DNA of 64,000 nt from Candidatus Methanosuratincola sp. GTDB lineage: Archaea > Thermoproteota > Methanomethylicia > Methanomethylicales > Methanomethylicaceae. The position numbers and the translations under genes were made by a program. The DNA lies in assembly GCA_014361455.1 (NCBI GenBank), contig JACIVP010000001.1, forward strand, positions 1 through 64,000, read 5' to 3'. The notes beneath the pieces were generated by a model, which ran no database searches, was not told the DNA's origin, and saw only the letters and a program-made list of their open reading frames with translations. Shown piece after piece: positions 8,158 through 16,549 of this stretch; the stretch's first letter is position 1, and each line of letters starts with the position of its first letter.

Positions 8158-9528
8158 TTACTCCTTGTAGGCAAACTGTGCCTCTGCCAGGTGCGCCATC
8201 CTCTCCGCGTCTGCCCTCGCCCTGTCAAGCTCGATTGCATATACGAATGCCAGCCCCATCCTCCTACCAGGATACGCCGTCGGCTTCCCGAAGATCCAGA
8301 GGTCTCCCTTCAGGTCTTCCCCGAGCCCTGTGTGCAGCCCCTTCAGGTTGAACTCCTGGACCGTAGCCCCCTCCTTCACGCCCTCGGGCGCCAGGACGAC
8401 ATGCGCGACTCCGAAGACACCGTGGCGTGAGAGCTCGACCATCGACTGATCGACGGGCATTCCCAGCGTGGAGACCAGCTGGAGTGCGCCCTCGTCCATA
8501 TTGAGCATCCACCTAGTGACCAGACCGGTGTCGTGCGGGCGGTTTGCGACCTCGTTGTTGTAGACCTTGTCGCCGATCACGAACTGCTCGACTGCATATA
8601 TGCCAATGCCGCCCATAAAGTCCGCGATCTTCATGGCCCCATCCCTGCACTTCGAGGCAGCCGCCTCGGAGATCGTCGAGGGAAGCCAGCTCTCATGGTA
8701 AGTCGCACCAGGTCTCCTGTGCTCTATCGGGGGCAGGCAGGTGCTCACGATCTTCCCTTCGGTATTGAAGTGCCTGACGACGATCTGCGTAATCTCGGTT
8801 CCCCCTTCCTTGAGCTCCGGGAGGTACTTCTCGACGATCACCTCGTCGCCAACACCCCTCGCATGCTCGACCGAGTGCCTGTAGCTCTCCTTGAGCTCCT
8901 TTGCCGTCCTGACTATGGATGTGCCGTGCCCGCTCGAGGTCATCACTGGCTTGACTATGACTGGCAGCCCGAATTTCTCAGCCGCCTCCTGGACGCCCAC
9001 CTCGGAGTCCGCGTACGCCCATGGCGCCATGTTGAGGCCGAGTTTGTCGAACATCAGCTTCGTCGCGTGCCTGTCCATGCAGACGAGCGGCCCATAGGGG
9101 GTGGACATGACCCTGTATCCCTCTTCCATCCCGAGCTTGTATGCCCTCTTGGTGTCGATCCGCTCCACCTCAAGGTATATCGCATGCGGGGCGCGCGGAT
9201 CAGGGACGTACTTTTTTATCTTCCCCTCTAGCTGGTCCCCATCCATCATGTCGAAGACCTCTGAATAGTCTGCGGCGTCCTGTGCCGGGAAGCCGTGGTA
9301 CTTGTCGAAGGCAACAGAGACGATCCCGCCCCTTGCCCCGCCAAACCGCCTCCCCGCTGCCGTGGTTGCAAGGTCCCCAAGCTCGCCACCGCCAACAGAG
9401 ATGAATGTTGCCGGGATCCCTGGTGAGATCCTCTCCAAGGGCACGAGCCTCCCCTCGATCTCTTTCCTGAGGGAATCTATCTCTTTAATCAGGTATGCTC
9501 TTTCCTTTTCGCTCATTTTGAAAACCAT
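8158..9528 (-). CDS. purT: Formate-dependent phosphoribosylglycinamide formyltransferase (PurT-type ATP-grasp)
   Basis: An ATP-grasp enzyme of 456 residues resembling PurT along its length. It has GGGELGDLA near the N-terminus, IVKPVMTSSGHG in the ATP-binding domain, a PIEHR...YHESWLP stretch, EVANRPHDTGLVT and a terminal GRRMGLAF. PurT makes formyl-GAR from GAR, formate and ATP (purine step 3). It is about 60 residues longer than E. coli PurT; extra residues lie at the N-terminus and around the first domain. A related archaeal ATP-grasp assignment (PurP) fits less well because the HRR/ESWLP and RPHDTG signatures are those of PurT. GGAGGGGG precedes ATG 9528 by five bases. Confidence 0.85.
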   Translation of the reverse strand: MVFKMSEKERAYLIKEIDSLRKEIEGRLVPLERISPGIPATFISVGGGELGDLATTAAGRRFGGARGGIVSVAFDKYHGFPAQDAADYSEVFDMMDGDQLEGKIKKYVPDPRAPHAIYLEVERIDTKRAYKLGMEEGYRVMSTPYGPLVCMDRHATKLMFDKLGLNMAPWAYADSEVGVQEAAEKFGLPVIVKPVMTSSGHGTSIVRTAKELKESYRHSVEHARGVGDEVIVEKYLPELKEGGTEITQIVVRHFNTEGKIVSTCLPPIEHRRPGATYHESWLPSTISEAAASKCRDGAMKIADFMGGIGIYAVEQFVIGDKVYNNEVANRPHDTGLVTRWMLNMDEGALQLVSTLGMPVDQSMVELSRHGVFGVAHVVLAPEGVKEGATVQEFNLKGLHTGLGEDLKGDLWIFGKPTAYPGRRMGLAFVYAIELDRARADAERMAHLAEAQFAYKE

Positions 9529-9571
9529 ATTTACCCCCTCCTATGCTGATCTAATCCTGCCCCTGCTACCA

Positions 9572-11056
9572 TTACCCTACCTCCATCAATCCCTTCCCGG
9601 GTATCCAGATCATCCTCTTGCCGAGGAGTCCTCTACGCTCCCTGTACTGGTATATCTCCCTTGCCATATTTCCGAGCTGGATCCTCCGGAGCACTGACTT
9701 CTCGGTCCCGATATCGCTCCGGTGGAAGAGCTTCCACCCGTCGGTGAGCCCTACGCTCCTGCAGAGATCTTCGGCTTTCGCACTCGCCTCTGGGAGTGTG
9801 TCCCCTGTGCCTATACATTCGACCACCCTCGACCCCCCTGTGACCACGCCATCCCCCGCATCCTCTGCGGAGGCCCAGAGGATCCTTTCAGCGTCTGCGG
9901 ATGGTGAGACTGCTACTGGATGCCCCTTCGCTAGGTCCCTGCGGTCAGGGTAGCCCTCCGGGCATACCGCCTTAACCACCACCGCCTGATCCTCGAACTC
10001 GACCCTGACCGTATTCAGGTCTTCGCAGATTATGGCCTCGCAGATGTCGACGAGGTCGGTCTTCAGCATTGTTAGCACGTTCGCAGCCTCAGGGTCGCCG
10101 AGCCTCGAGTACATTTCTATCACGGTCGGCCCCCAGACAGACGTCAGCATCATCTGCCCTGCCGATATCCCGTGGTACCGCTTCCCTGTCTCCCTCTGTA
10201 TAGCATCGATCATCATCTTGACTATCTCCACAGAGCGCCTGTACTCCTCCTCCGTGATCACCGACCTTTCATCCTCGACCCCGTACTTCAAGTTCATGCA
10301 GCATGAGATCGACCCCATCCCGCCCGTCTCTGGGCCGAGGTCTCCGTCGAACGCATGCTTGTTGTCCTGAACAGCGGGCATCGGGACAACGGTCTTCCCG
10401 TCGGTAAAGCATTGCACCGTATACTCCGGACCCCAGACCCTCTCCTCTATCAGGAGCTTGTACTCAATGTCGTCGTAGCCCTTCATGTATTCGTTGACTA
10501 TCGACTCCGCATGTTCCCTCTTCACCTTTCTTTTGTCGTCCTGGAGGTAGACCTGAAAATCCTCGATGACCTTCACCCCCTTCCCTCCTGCCTGCCTCGC
10601 CGGCTTCAGCGCGATGCTCTCAGCATACTCCTCAATGTAGGGGGCTGCCTCCTCGAAGGTCTTGAACTTCTTGTACCAGAGCCTCCCTGGTATCTTGTAC
10701 TTCCACTGAAGGTCCCTCATGCTTGCCTTGGAGAGCTCCAGCTCAGCGACCTCCCTGTTCGCTCCTATGCATGGTATCCCCGCAGCCTCGAGCTCGTCTG
10801 GGATGCCGTGGAAGTTCGGCTCCTCTGGACCGACGAAGACAAAGTCCGGGCTACACTTTGAGGCAGCCTCAACCACCGCGGATGGGTCGTTCGTGTTCCC
10901 CCTGAAATACTCCCCTCCGCCTGAAGAGACGACCTTCCTGATGCCCGGATTGATCAGCTCCGAGATACAGTATACCCTGGGGCAGTGGGCGCTCTTCGCC
11001 AGCGCCCTCGCGATCGCGTGCTCCCTGCCACCTCCGCCAACCAGAAGGATCTTCAT
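9572..11056 (-). CDS. purD: Phosphoribosylamine-glycine ligase (GAR synthetase)
   Basis: A 494-residue ATP-grasp ligase that joins glycine to phosphoribosylamine (purine step 2). It opens with the Rossmann segment MKILLVGGGGREHAIA. Other family motifs are FVGPEEP, LKPARQAGGKGV and DGDLGPETGGMG. It is longer than bacterial PurD (about 430), as in several archaea. The start lies directly after the purF1 stop (TGAATG). It takes the unstable product of PurF, so the adjacency suits channelling. Confidence 0.95.
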   Translation of the reverse strand: MKILLVGGGGREHAIARALAKSAHCPRVYCISELINPGIRKVVSSGGGEYFRGNTNDPSAVVEAASKCSPDFVFVGPEEPNFHGIPDELEAAGIPCIGANREVAELELSKASMRDLQWKYKIPGRLWYKKFKTFEEAAPYIEEYAESIALKPARQAGGKGVKVIEDFQVYLQDDKRKVKREHAESIVNEYMKGYDDIEYKLLIEERVWGPEYTVQCFTDGKTVVPMPAVQDNKHAFDGDLGPETGGMGSISCCMNLKYGVEDERSVITEEEYRRSVEIVKMMIDAIQRETGKRYHGISAGQMMLTSVWGPTVIEMYSRLGDPEAANVLTMLKTDLVDICEAIICEDLNTVRVEFEDQAVVVKAVCPEGYPDRRDLAKGHPVAVSPSADAERILWASAEDAGDGVVTGGSRVVECIGTGDTLPEASAKAEDLCRSVGLTDGWKLFHRSDIGTEKSVLRRIQLGNMAREIYQYRERRGLLGKRMIWIPGKGLMEVG

Positions 11057-12370
11057 TCATACCACCTCCGGATATTCGCCATTGAAGCAACCCGTGCAGA
11101 GTTTTCCTCTACTCATCCCCGTCGCCTCTATGAGGTCGCCGAGGCTCAGGTATCTGAAAGAGTCCGCCCCTATGACCTCTGCTATCTTCTCCTCGCTGAG
11201 GTGCTTGCCGATCAGCTCATCCTCTCCCGGTACCTCGACGCCGAACGGGCAGTGGGATATGATGTGGGGGCTTCCTATCCTCACATGGATCTCCTTCGCC
11301 CCCTTCTCCTTCATCAAATAGACGATGTTGGCGAGCGTGTTTCCTCGGACGACGCTGTCGTCGATGAGCACAACGCGTTTCCCCCTCACCGCCTCGCTGA
11401 TCACGTTCAGCTTCAGCTGGACCCCTTTCAGCCTCTCGACTTGGTTCGGCTTCATAGCACTCCTCACCCTTCTACCTGTTAGTTCGAAGCCCTTCTCCAC
11501 CGGGATCCCGGTCTCGTTTGAGTATGCCATGGCGAAGGGTATTGCAGTCTCGGGCACGCCTATCACTACATCTGCGTCGACCGCCCCATCCTGAGCTAGC
11601 CTCCTCCCTATCTCCCTCCTCACCCCATAGACTGGGATGTCGTTGATGTACGAGTCAGGCCTGGCGAGGTAGACATACTCGAATGAGCAGTAGGACCTGC
11701 ATGGGCTATTCTGGATCATCTCTAAGCGGGCTGACATCGGCGTGAAGACCATCGCATGCCCCGGCTCGATGTTCTCTGCTGGGCTGATCGGAACCCTCTC
11801 GCCGATGATGTCCATCACGCAGCTCTCCGATGCGACGATCCCACCGTCAAAACCCATCTTGCCTAGGACGAGGGGCTTTATTCCCAGTGCCCCCCTCCCT
11901 GCGAGGACCTCCCTGTCTTCGTTTGCGGCAACGTAGGAGAACCCCCCACGGCAGCGACTGAAGAAGTCCTTCATGGAATCAAGGTCGCTTCTCCCCTGCT
12001 CCAGCGCGCTGAATGCGCGCCTAAGGTTTCCTTCGTAGCTAACTCCCGGGTCCCATCTGTACCCGTCTACCGATGTGATCTTGCCGTCGACCGCAGCCGA
12101 CGTCTTTTCCGAGACCGTGATGGGAAGTATCTCCACCTCCTCAGCTGGGTACGGCGAGACCCCCCCTATCAGGATGTTTCCCTTCCCGCTGACCGAGCTG
12201 AAGACCTGCTCGACAAGCCCCTTTCCAGTGATCTTCTGGCTGCTCTCGTTTAGGATCTCCATCCCCGCGGTCTCCTGCCCCCTGTGCTGTAGTGCCATGA
12301 GCCCGAAGACCCCAAAGTTGTATGCATTCCATCTCTTGTCAAAAAGGTATATCCCCAAAATCCCTGCCAA
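11057..12370 (-). CDS. purF: PurF paralogue 1: amidophosphoribosyltransferase-like with a dead glutaminase domain
   Basis: 437 residues with the two-domain PurF layout (Ntn glutaminase, then phosphoribosyltransferase). The protein begins MAGILGIY, so the nucleophile Cys that must follow the initiator Met is Ala. The TTG start at 12370 is firm, since GGAGG lies seven bases ahead. The glutaminase Arg motif (HVRYST) is GGVSPY here, and NGNL is DGKI. The transferase part is intact: VVLIDDSVVRGNT as PRPP loop and KPNQVERLKGVQLKLN as flexible loop. Four cysteines match the [4Fe-4S] ligands of Bacillus PurF (CSFEYVY, SHCPFG, CTGC). It follows purF2 by two bases. Inference: the transferase (or ammonia-using) half of a PurF1/PurF2 pair. 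Confidence 0.9.
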   Translation of the reverse strand: MAGILGIYLFDKRWNAYNFGVFGLMALQHRGQETAGMEILNESSQKITGKGLVEQVFSSVSGKGNILIGGVSPYPAEEVEILPITVSEKTSAAVDGKITSVDGYRWDPGVSYEGNLRRAFSALEQGRSDLDSMKDFFSRCRGGFSYVAANEDREVLAGRGALGIKPLVLGKMGFDGGIVASESCVMDIIGERVPISPAENIEPGHAMVFTPMSARLEMIQNSPCRSYCSFEYVYLARPDSYINDIPVYGVRREIGRRLAQDGAVDADVVIGVPETAIPFAMAYSNETGIPVEKGFELTGRRVRSAMKPNQVERLKGVQLKLNVISEAVRGKRVVLIDDSVVRGNTLANIVYLMKEKGAKEIHVRIGSPHIISHCPFGVEVPGEDELIGKHLSEEKIAEVIGADSFRYLSLGDLIEATGMSRGKLCTGCFNGEYPEVV

Positions 12371-12372
12371 TT

Positions 12373-13842
12373 CTATGCCTCCAAACCCCTCTCATAAACC
12401 CTGCAACTCTCAGTAGTGATGTTCGACTTGACGCGATCCGCGATCGTCTGGGCGAGCTCCGTGGGGTACTGCCCAGTGACGCAGGCCATGCAGAGATCCC
12501 TCCCGTCCATCCCGGTAGCGCGGTTGAAGTACTCGAGCGGCTGGTAGCAGACCGCGTCAGCCCCTATCTCCTTAGCGATCCCCTCCTCATCATGCCTGAA
12601 GCCTATCAGCTCCTTGAATGTCGCCATGTCTATCCCGTAGAAGCATGGGTGGGTGATGCGCGGGAAGGTCACGAACATATATATTTCCTTGGCCCCCCTT
12701 TCTCTCAGCTTTGCGATCGTAGTCTTGGTCGTATCACCCCTCACGATGCTGTCCTCGACGACGATCACCCTCTTGCCACCGAGCCCCCCATCCGCGACAT
12801 TTATCTTCCTGTCTATTGTAACCTTGCGGTCCTCAGAATCGAGTATGAACGCCCTGTGGGTGACGAACCTGTGCCTCCTCAGCATCCTCTCCCAGCGGAT
12901 CCCGGTCTCCTCATGGAGCCCGTAGGCCGCGTCCTCAGCAGTCTCGGGTATGCTCACTATCAGGTCAGCTCTGCGGACGTACTCCTGGTACCTCCTCGCC
13001 AGATTCCTCCCCAACTCCTCCCTCGTCTTGTAGACTGGCTTGCCGTTTATTATGGAGTCGGGTCTGCTGAAGTAGGAGAGCTCGAAGCCGCAGAGCGCCC
13101 GCCTCGGGCAGCTGGCAAGCCTCTCTCTTGCCATGGACTCTCCGTTGCTACTGAATAGAATTGCCTCTCCGGGTTCCACCTCGCCCATAAAGTTCAATGC
13201 ATTGATGTCAAGCCCGACCGTCTCAGATGAGACTGCGGTGAGGTCCCCCTCCCTGTTCTTCCCAATGCAGAGTGGTCTAATCCCGAGGGGGTCGCGGAAT
13301 GCAAAGAGCTCCCCGTTAGATCTCAGTCCAACAACGGAGTACGCGCCCTCGACTTCCTTCATGCATGCATCGATGGCATCTCTAATTCCGACGCTGGCTT
13401 TCGAAGCAAGGTAACTGCAGAGTAGCTCAGTGTCGGACGTGGCATGCATCTTCCCATTCTTTCCAGCCAGCAGACCCCTCAGCCAGCCTATGTTGACCAA
13501 GTTCCCATTGAACGCGATGCCCATCTTTGACCTTCCGTGCGACACAACCATAGGCTGCGCATCCCTCAGGTGAGAGTATGCGTCCCTCTTCCCCGAAGTC
13601 CCATACCTCACGTGGGCTATTCCCCTCTTGCCGGGCAGGAGCATCTGCCATCTGATGAGCTCCTCCCTCTCTATCCTGGGGACTAGCCCGAGGTCGACGT
13701 ACCTCTTCAGCCCGTCCGAGTGCGTGAGGAAGCCGTATGACTCGTGCCCACGGTGGTTCTGCGCAACCAGCCCCCAGTAGAGCGGGACGAACGCCTCCCC
13801 ACTGCTGACGGCAGCAAACACTCCGCACTTCTCCCTGAGCAT
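12373..13842 (-). CDS. purF: PurF paralogue 2: amidophosphoribosyltransferase with intact glutaminase
   Basis: 489 residues from ATG 13842 (MLREKCGVF). The frame stays open further upstream to 14136, but that stretch crosses the promoter and is unlike PurF. The catalytic Cys follows a four-residue leader after Met (M-LREK-C) that would need removal. The glutaminase motifs are intact: HVRYGTSG, FNGNL and TSDTE. The transferase domain keeps VIVVEDSIVRGDT, but its flexible loop lacks the usual PxQ residues (HRAFILDSEDRKVTIDRKIN). The four [4Fe-4S] cysteines are present (ALCGFE, THPCFYG, CMAC). It normally makes phosphoribosylamine from PRPP and glutamine. It is the first gene of the pur operon. 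Confidence 0.93.
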   Translation of the reverse strand: MLREKCGVFAAVSSGEAFVPLYWGLVAQNHRGHESYGFLTHSDGLKRYVDLGLVPRIEREELIRWQMLLPGKRGIAHVRYGTSGKRDAYSHLRDAQPMVVSHGRSKMGIAFNGNLVNIGWLRGLLAGKNGKMHATSDTELLCSYLASKASVGIRDAIDACMKEVEGAYSVVGLRSNGELFAFRDPLGIRPLCIGKNREGDLTAVSSETVGLDINALNFMGEVEPGEAILFSSNGESMARERLASCPRRALCGFELSYFSRPDSIINGKPVYKTREELGRNLARRYQEYVRRADLIVSIPETAEDAAYGLHEETGIRWERMLRRHRFVTHRAFILDSEDRKVTIDRKINVADGGLGGKRVIVVEDSIVRGDTTKTTIAKLRERGAKEIYMFVTFPRITHPCFYGIDMATFKELIGFRHDEEGIAKEIGADAVCYQPLEYFNRATGMDGRDLCMACVTGQYPTELAQTIADRVKSNITTESCRVYERGLEA

Positions 13843-13861
13843 TGAGAACCCCTTATCAACG

Positions 13862-13909
13862 CATGAATATATTTTATTCAGACTTTTTAAGCTTTTTTTA
13901 CATGAATAT
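13862..13909 (-). promoter_or_regulatory. Promoter of the pur operon with a flanking direct repeat
   Basis: On the minus strand a TATA-like CTTAAAAAG lies at about 13882-13891, some 45 bases ahead of the purF2 start. The 9-base word ATATTCATG occurs on both sides of it, at 13901-13909 and 13862-13870. Such a pair around the TATA box is a candidate operator for purine control. The protein that binds is unknown. Confidence 0.45.
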
Positions 13910-14147
13910 TTAAAAAATTTTAGTCTGCGGCGTTCAGGAGTATGCTTTATGGCAGCGACCGCTCTTTTTCTTCTCTGATCCAATACATTTCTCGTTAAGG
14001 AGAATGGAATGGAATGGCATGGCTGGATGCGTTGCAACAAAAATGATTTGATCTCCGGTAAGAATGTTGCATTTTTATAAGCATTAATAGTTTTCACTAC
14101 TTGCCGTAAGCAACATGTACATGTTGATGTATACAATATGTTTACAT

Positions 14148-14372
14148 ATGAATGAGGTTGTGAGCGTTAGGGTAAAGAGAGAGTTGAAGAGACGCCTTGA
14201 AGCATCCGGAGTAGATCTGGGCGATGCTATCAGGAAGTATTTGGAAGAGCTTGCATGTAAGACCCAGATCAAGGAGTCGCTGAGGAGACTTGAGCAGGTG
14301 ACCGCCGAAATGCCCCCACTACCAGCAGGCTCTGCTGCAGAGATTGTGAGGAAAGACCGTGATGGTCATTGA
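14148..14372 (+). CDS. vapB: VapB-type antitoxin
   Basis: A 74-residue protein starting MNEVVSVRVKRELKRRLE, a ribbon-helix-helix-like N-terminus followed by a helical arm with KTQIKESLRRLEQV. This is the common archaeal VapB (DUF217-like) layout: DNA binding in front, toxin binding behind. An ATG at 14115 in the same frame would add 11 residues, but the shorter form fits the family better. The 3' end overlaps the start of a truncated PIN-domain gene by 11 bases. Confidence 0.72.
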   Translation: MNEVVSVRVKRELKRRLEASGVDLGDAIRKYLEELACKTQIKESLRRLEQVTAEMPPLPAGSAAEIVRKDRDGH

Positions 14373-14526
14373 CTCTTCCGCCCTTGTCAAATACCTCTTC
14401 AGGGACGAGGGCTGGGAGGGTGTCAGGGTGTCCCTCTCGGACGGCCCGCATCCGTGCGTAAGGCGAACCAGTATCATCGATACCGTTGACATTCGCGGTC
14501 TTCCTCACCGCCTCATCATCGATTAA
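14362..14526 (+). pseudogene. vapC: Truncated VapC (PIN-domain) toxin
   Basis: The ATG at 14362 opens a 54-codon frame whose first 30 residues (MVIDSSALVKYLFRDEGWEG and on) are a clear PIN-domain N-terminus with the first catalytic Asp (D4). After about 14460 the similarity stops and a TAA closes the frame at 14526. The remaining acidic residues of the RNase site, normally spread over about 130 residues, are absent. The toxin should be inactive, leaving an orphan antitoxin. Confidence 0.7.
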
Positions 14527-14910
14527 TCCAATCCCTGCATTTTCTTGGGCAAACACTAAACCTTGGCGTCGGCTGAATCATCCATCCCTTTGTTTTTGGT
14601 GCTTTACCTAACCAACTCGTGTGCAGAAGCGGCTGGGCTGCACCACTCTTTTTCGATGGGAAGATGGACCGAATGCTGATCTCGAATGCTCTAGGTACAA
14701 TGATTCGGTCGGCTCAACAACCAAACAACAGATCATTAAGAATGACAATGAAGCTTGAAGTATCTTCACTTATTGAAAGCTGGTAGGACTGATAATAGGC
14801 CGAGACTGCTGGACTGCTGGAAGCATCGAGCAACTGGAGATAAGATGCCGCTGCTTCTACGATTCAGGCGCATTGCATGCTCAAAAAAATCATTTGGGAG
14901 TAAGGATATG
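14527..14910. other. Intergenic stretch without a recognisable gene
   Basis: No frame here looks like a protein and no RNA gene was recognised. It may hold decayed sequence from the deleted part of vapC. Confidence 0.4.
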
Positions 14911-15369
14911 TTATGGGTAGAGTGTTCGGTCGAAAGGAACATCCAACGCTCCCAAGGGGGTATTGAAATATGCCGTACCGTTCAACCTCCACGTCACATT
15001 CCCAGCCTCAAGGGCAGACCATATCGCTTCAAAGGCATCCTCGTAGGCAACTTCTAAATCTGTTACCAACGTGCTGTTCTCGCCCGGAGGCACAGCTATC
15101 CCGGGAGCAACCCCGTTGCCAAGGGTTATGTTGTTTGCAAAGATAGTGTAAGTCGCATTGTCCATAGTCGCGGTCACGCTGTTCGGGTTGTAGATACTCC
15201 AGTTCAATTCCAGCACCACTGCCGTGGTGCCGATGCTTTCGACATTTACGCCGACGAGTTCCACCTCGCAGGAGTTGAGTGCCTCCACCTTCATCCACTC
15301 GTAGTAAGCGAACCCAGCTACGATAAGGGCTGCCACGACCACTAAGACCAATACCTTTTTGCCACTCAT
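14911..15369 (-). CDS. LEA14-like (WHy domain) membrane-anchored protein
   Basis: 152 residues. An N-terminal hydrophobic anchor (about residues 5-22, VLVLVVVAALIVAGFAYY) is followed by a beta-rich LEA_2/WHy domain with the pattern ELNWSIYNPNS near 55-65 and VPPGENSTLVTDLEV near 93-107. Such proteins are common in archaea and sit on the outside of the membrane; their function is not established beyond a proposed stress role. It stands alone. GGAGGAGGTT before ATG 15369 is a strong ribosome site. Confidence 0.75.
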   Translation of the reverse strand: MSGKKVLVLVVVAALIVAGFAYYEWMKVEALNSCEVELVGVNVESIGTTAVVLELNWSIYNPNSVTATMDNATYTIFANNITLGNGVAPGIAVPPGENSTLVTDLEVAYEDAFEAIWSALEAGNVTWRLNGTAYFNTPLGALDVPFDRTLYP

Positions 15370-15454
15370 TCAAACCTCCTCCTGTCAAGATTACTTTTCG
15401 TAATTATTATGATTAACTAAAGACTATGATTTATCGATTGCGGAGGCTGCCTTT

Positions 15455-15524
15455 TTACGATAATGGGGCCATGAGGTGGATAACGAAAGCAAGCCCACAG
15501 GCTTTAGCCGTGGGAGTACGTCAG
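15455..15524 (+). mobile_element. 70-bp miniature IS200/IS605-like repeat, copy 1
   Basis: One of three near-identical 70-bp units (others at 39661 and 54276). It begins TTAC, ends GTCAG and contains the hairpin CCCAC-A-GGCT/AGCC-G-TGGG at about 15494-15514. Insertion 3' of TTAC and a terminal hairpin of this kind are typical of IS200/IS605 transposons and their non-autonomous derivatives. No transposase is nearby. It lies just upstream of a foreign-looking ABC exporter. Confidence 0.6.
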
Positions 15525-15542
15525 AAAAATCAAATCATATGG

Positions 15543-15580
15543 TAAGTTATATATGCGCTAGCCGCCTCAAACGAGGCAGA
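15543..15580 (+). promoter_or_regulatory. Promoter and dyad ahead of the ABC exporter
   Basis: TTATATATG at about 15546-15554 is a TATA box. Directly after it, GCCTC-AAAC-GAGGC (about 15562-15575) forms a perfect 5-bp hairpin, extended by outer GCCGCC/GGGCGGC pairing. The dyad sits where transcription should start, so it could be an operator. Confidence 0.4.
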
Positions 15581-15615
15581 GGGGCGGCAGATAAGAGAAG
15601 AAAAGGGGTAGCTAG

Positions 15616-16545
15616 ATGGACTCGGTTATAAGTTTAGAACAGGTAAGCAAAAATCTGGGAGATCATGAGATTTTAAAAAGTATCAGCTTTGCTGTGGAGC
15701 CAGGGGACATCTTTGGCTACCTTGGTCCCAATGGCGCAGGCAAGACGACTACTATAAAGGTCATCCTGGGGTTACTCAAGCCCGACTCTGGTAGGGCTTT
15801 TGTTATGGGTAAAGATGTCTCAGAGGATGAAGCCAGACAAAAGGTTGGCTTTGTCCTTGAGGCTGATGGGCTTTATGATAATCTTACTGGTTATGACAAT
15901 CTGGACTACTACGCCCAGATATATGGCGTTCCCAGAGCCCATGCTAGAAGCAAGATCAAAGAACTACTTGAGCGCGTTGGCCTGGGGGATAGGGCAGATG
16001 ATAAAGTAGCCCGTTATTCCAAGGGCATGCGACAGAAGCTTGCCCTGGCGCGGGCTATGGTACATGATCCTGATCTTCTTATCTTGGACGAGCCCACGGC
16101 TGGCGTTGACCCATCAGGGCAAATCGAAGTAAGGGAGATTATATTGGATATGGCACACAACCTAGGTAAGACCATTTTCTTGAGCTCTCATAATCTGGAC
16201 GAGGTGCAGCGGATATGTAACCGCATCGCTCTCATCGATAAGGGGAAGATAAAGCTTTATGGAGAACTGGAAAAACTAAGAAGGGAGGTAGGTCGTAGGG
16301 AGGTAATAATAGAAACGGTGGTAAACCCTCGACTTGACAGCATTTTGGCTGAGCTTAGAGCCCTGCCCTATATAGAAGACTGCCGCCGTGAGGGTCACAC
16401 CATTCATCTCACTCTTGACACAAGTGCTGATACTTCCGAAATTGTGGCCAGGCTCCTGGATAGCGGCGTGAAGGTGGAGGAGGTAAGAAAGGGCGAGGCA
16501 ACACTTGAGGAAATCTACGCCAAAGCTGTAAATGAAGAGGGGTGA
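15616..16545 (+). CDS. ABC-2 type exporter, ATP-binding protein (NatA/DrrA-like)
   Basis: 309 residues with a full ABC ATPase domain: Walker A GPNGAGKTTT at about 40-49, signature YSKGMRQK near 140, Walker B DLLILDEPTAGVDP near 157-170, and the H-loop histidine in SSHNLDE. A C-terminal region of about 85 residues ends in EATLEEIYAKAV, typical of exporters that partner an ABC-2 permease. The base composition is more AT-rich than the surrounding biosynthetic genes and the sequence resembles bacterial NatA proteins, which suggests transfer. GGGGT lies ahead of ATG 15616. The cargo is unknown. Confidence 0.88.
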   Translation: MDSVISLEQVSKNLGDHEILKSISFAVEPGDIFGYLGPNGAGKTTTIKVILGLLKPDSGRAFVMGKDVSEDEARQKVGFVLEADGLYDNLTGYDNLDYYAQIYGVPRAHARSKIKELLERVGLGDRADDKVARYSKGMRQKLALARAMVHDPDLLILDEPTAGVDPSGQIEVREIILDMAHNLGKTIFLSSHNLDEVQRICNRIALIDKGKIKLYGELEKLRREVGRREVIIETVVNPRLDSILAELRALPYIEDCRREGHTIHLTLDTSADTSEIVARLLDSGVKVEEVRKGEATLEEIYAKAVNEEG

Positions 16546-16549
16546 AAAG

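Noticed and set aside
12322-13158. A 278-codon open frame antisense to purF2
   Set aside because: It is opposite a clear PurF and has no domain-like pattern; open antisense frames occur throughout the GC-rich operons.
14362-14526. A complete small VapC toxin
   Set aside because: Only the first acidic residue of the PIN site is present and the frame ends at 54 codons.
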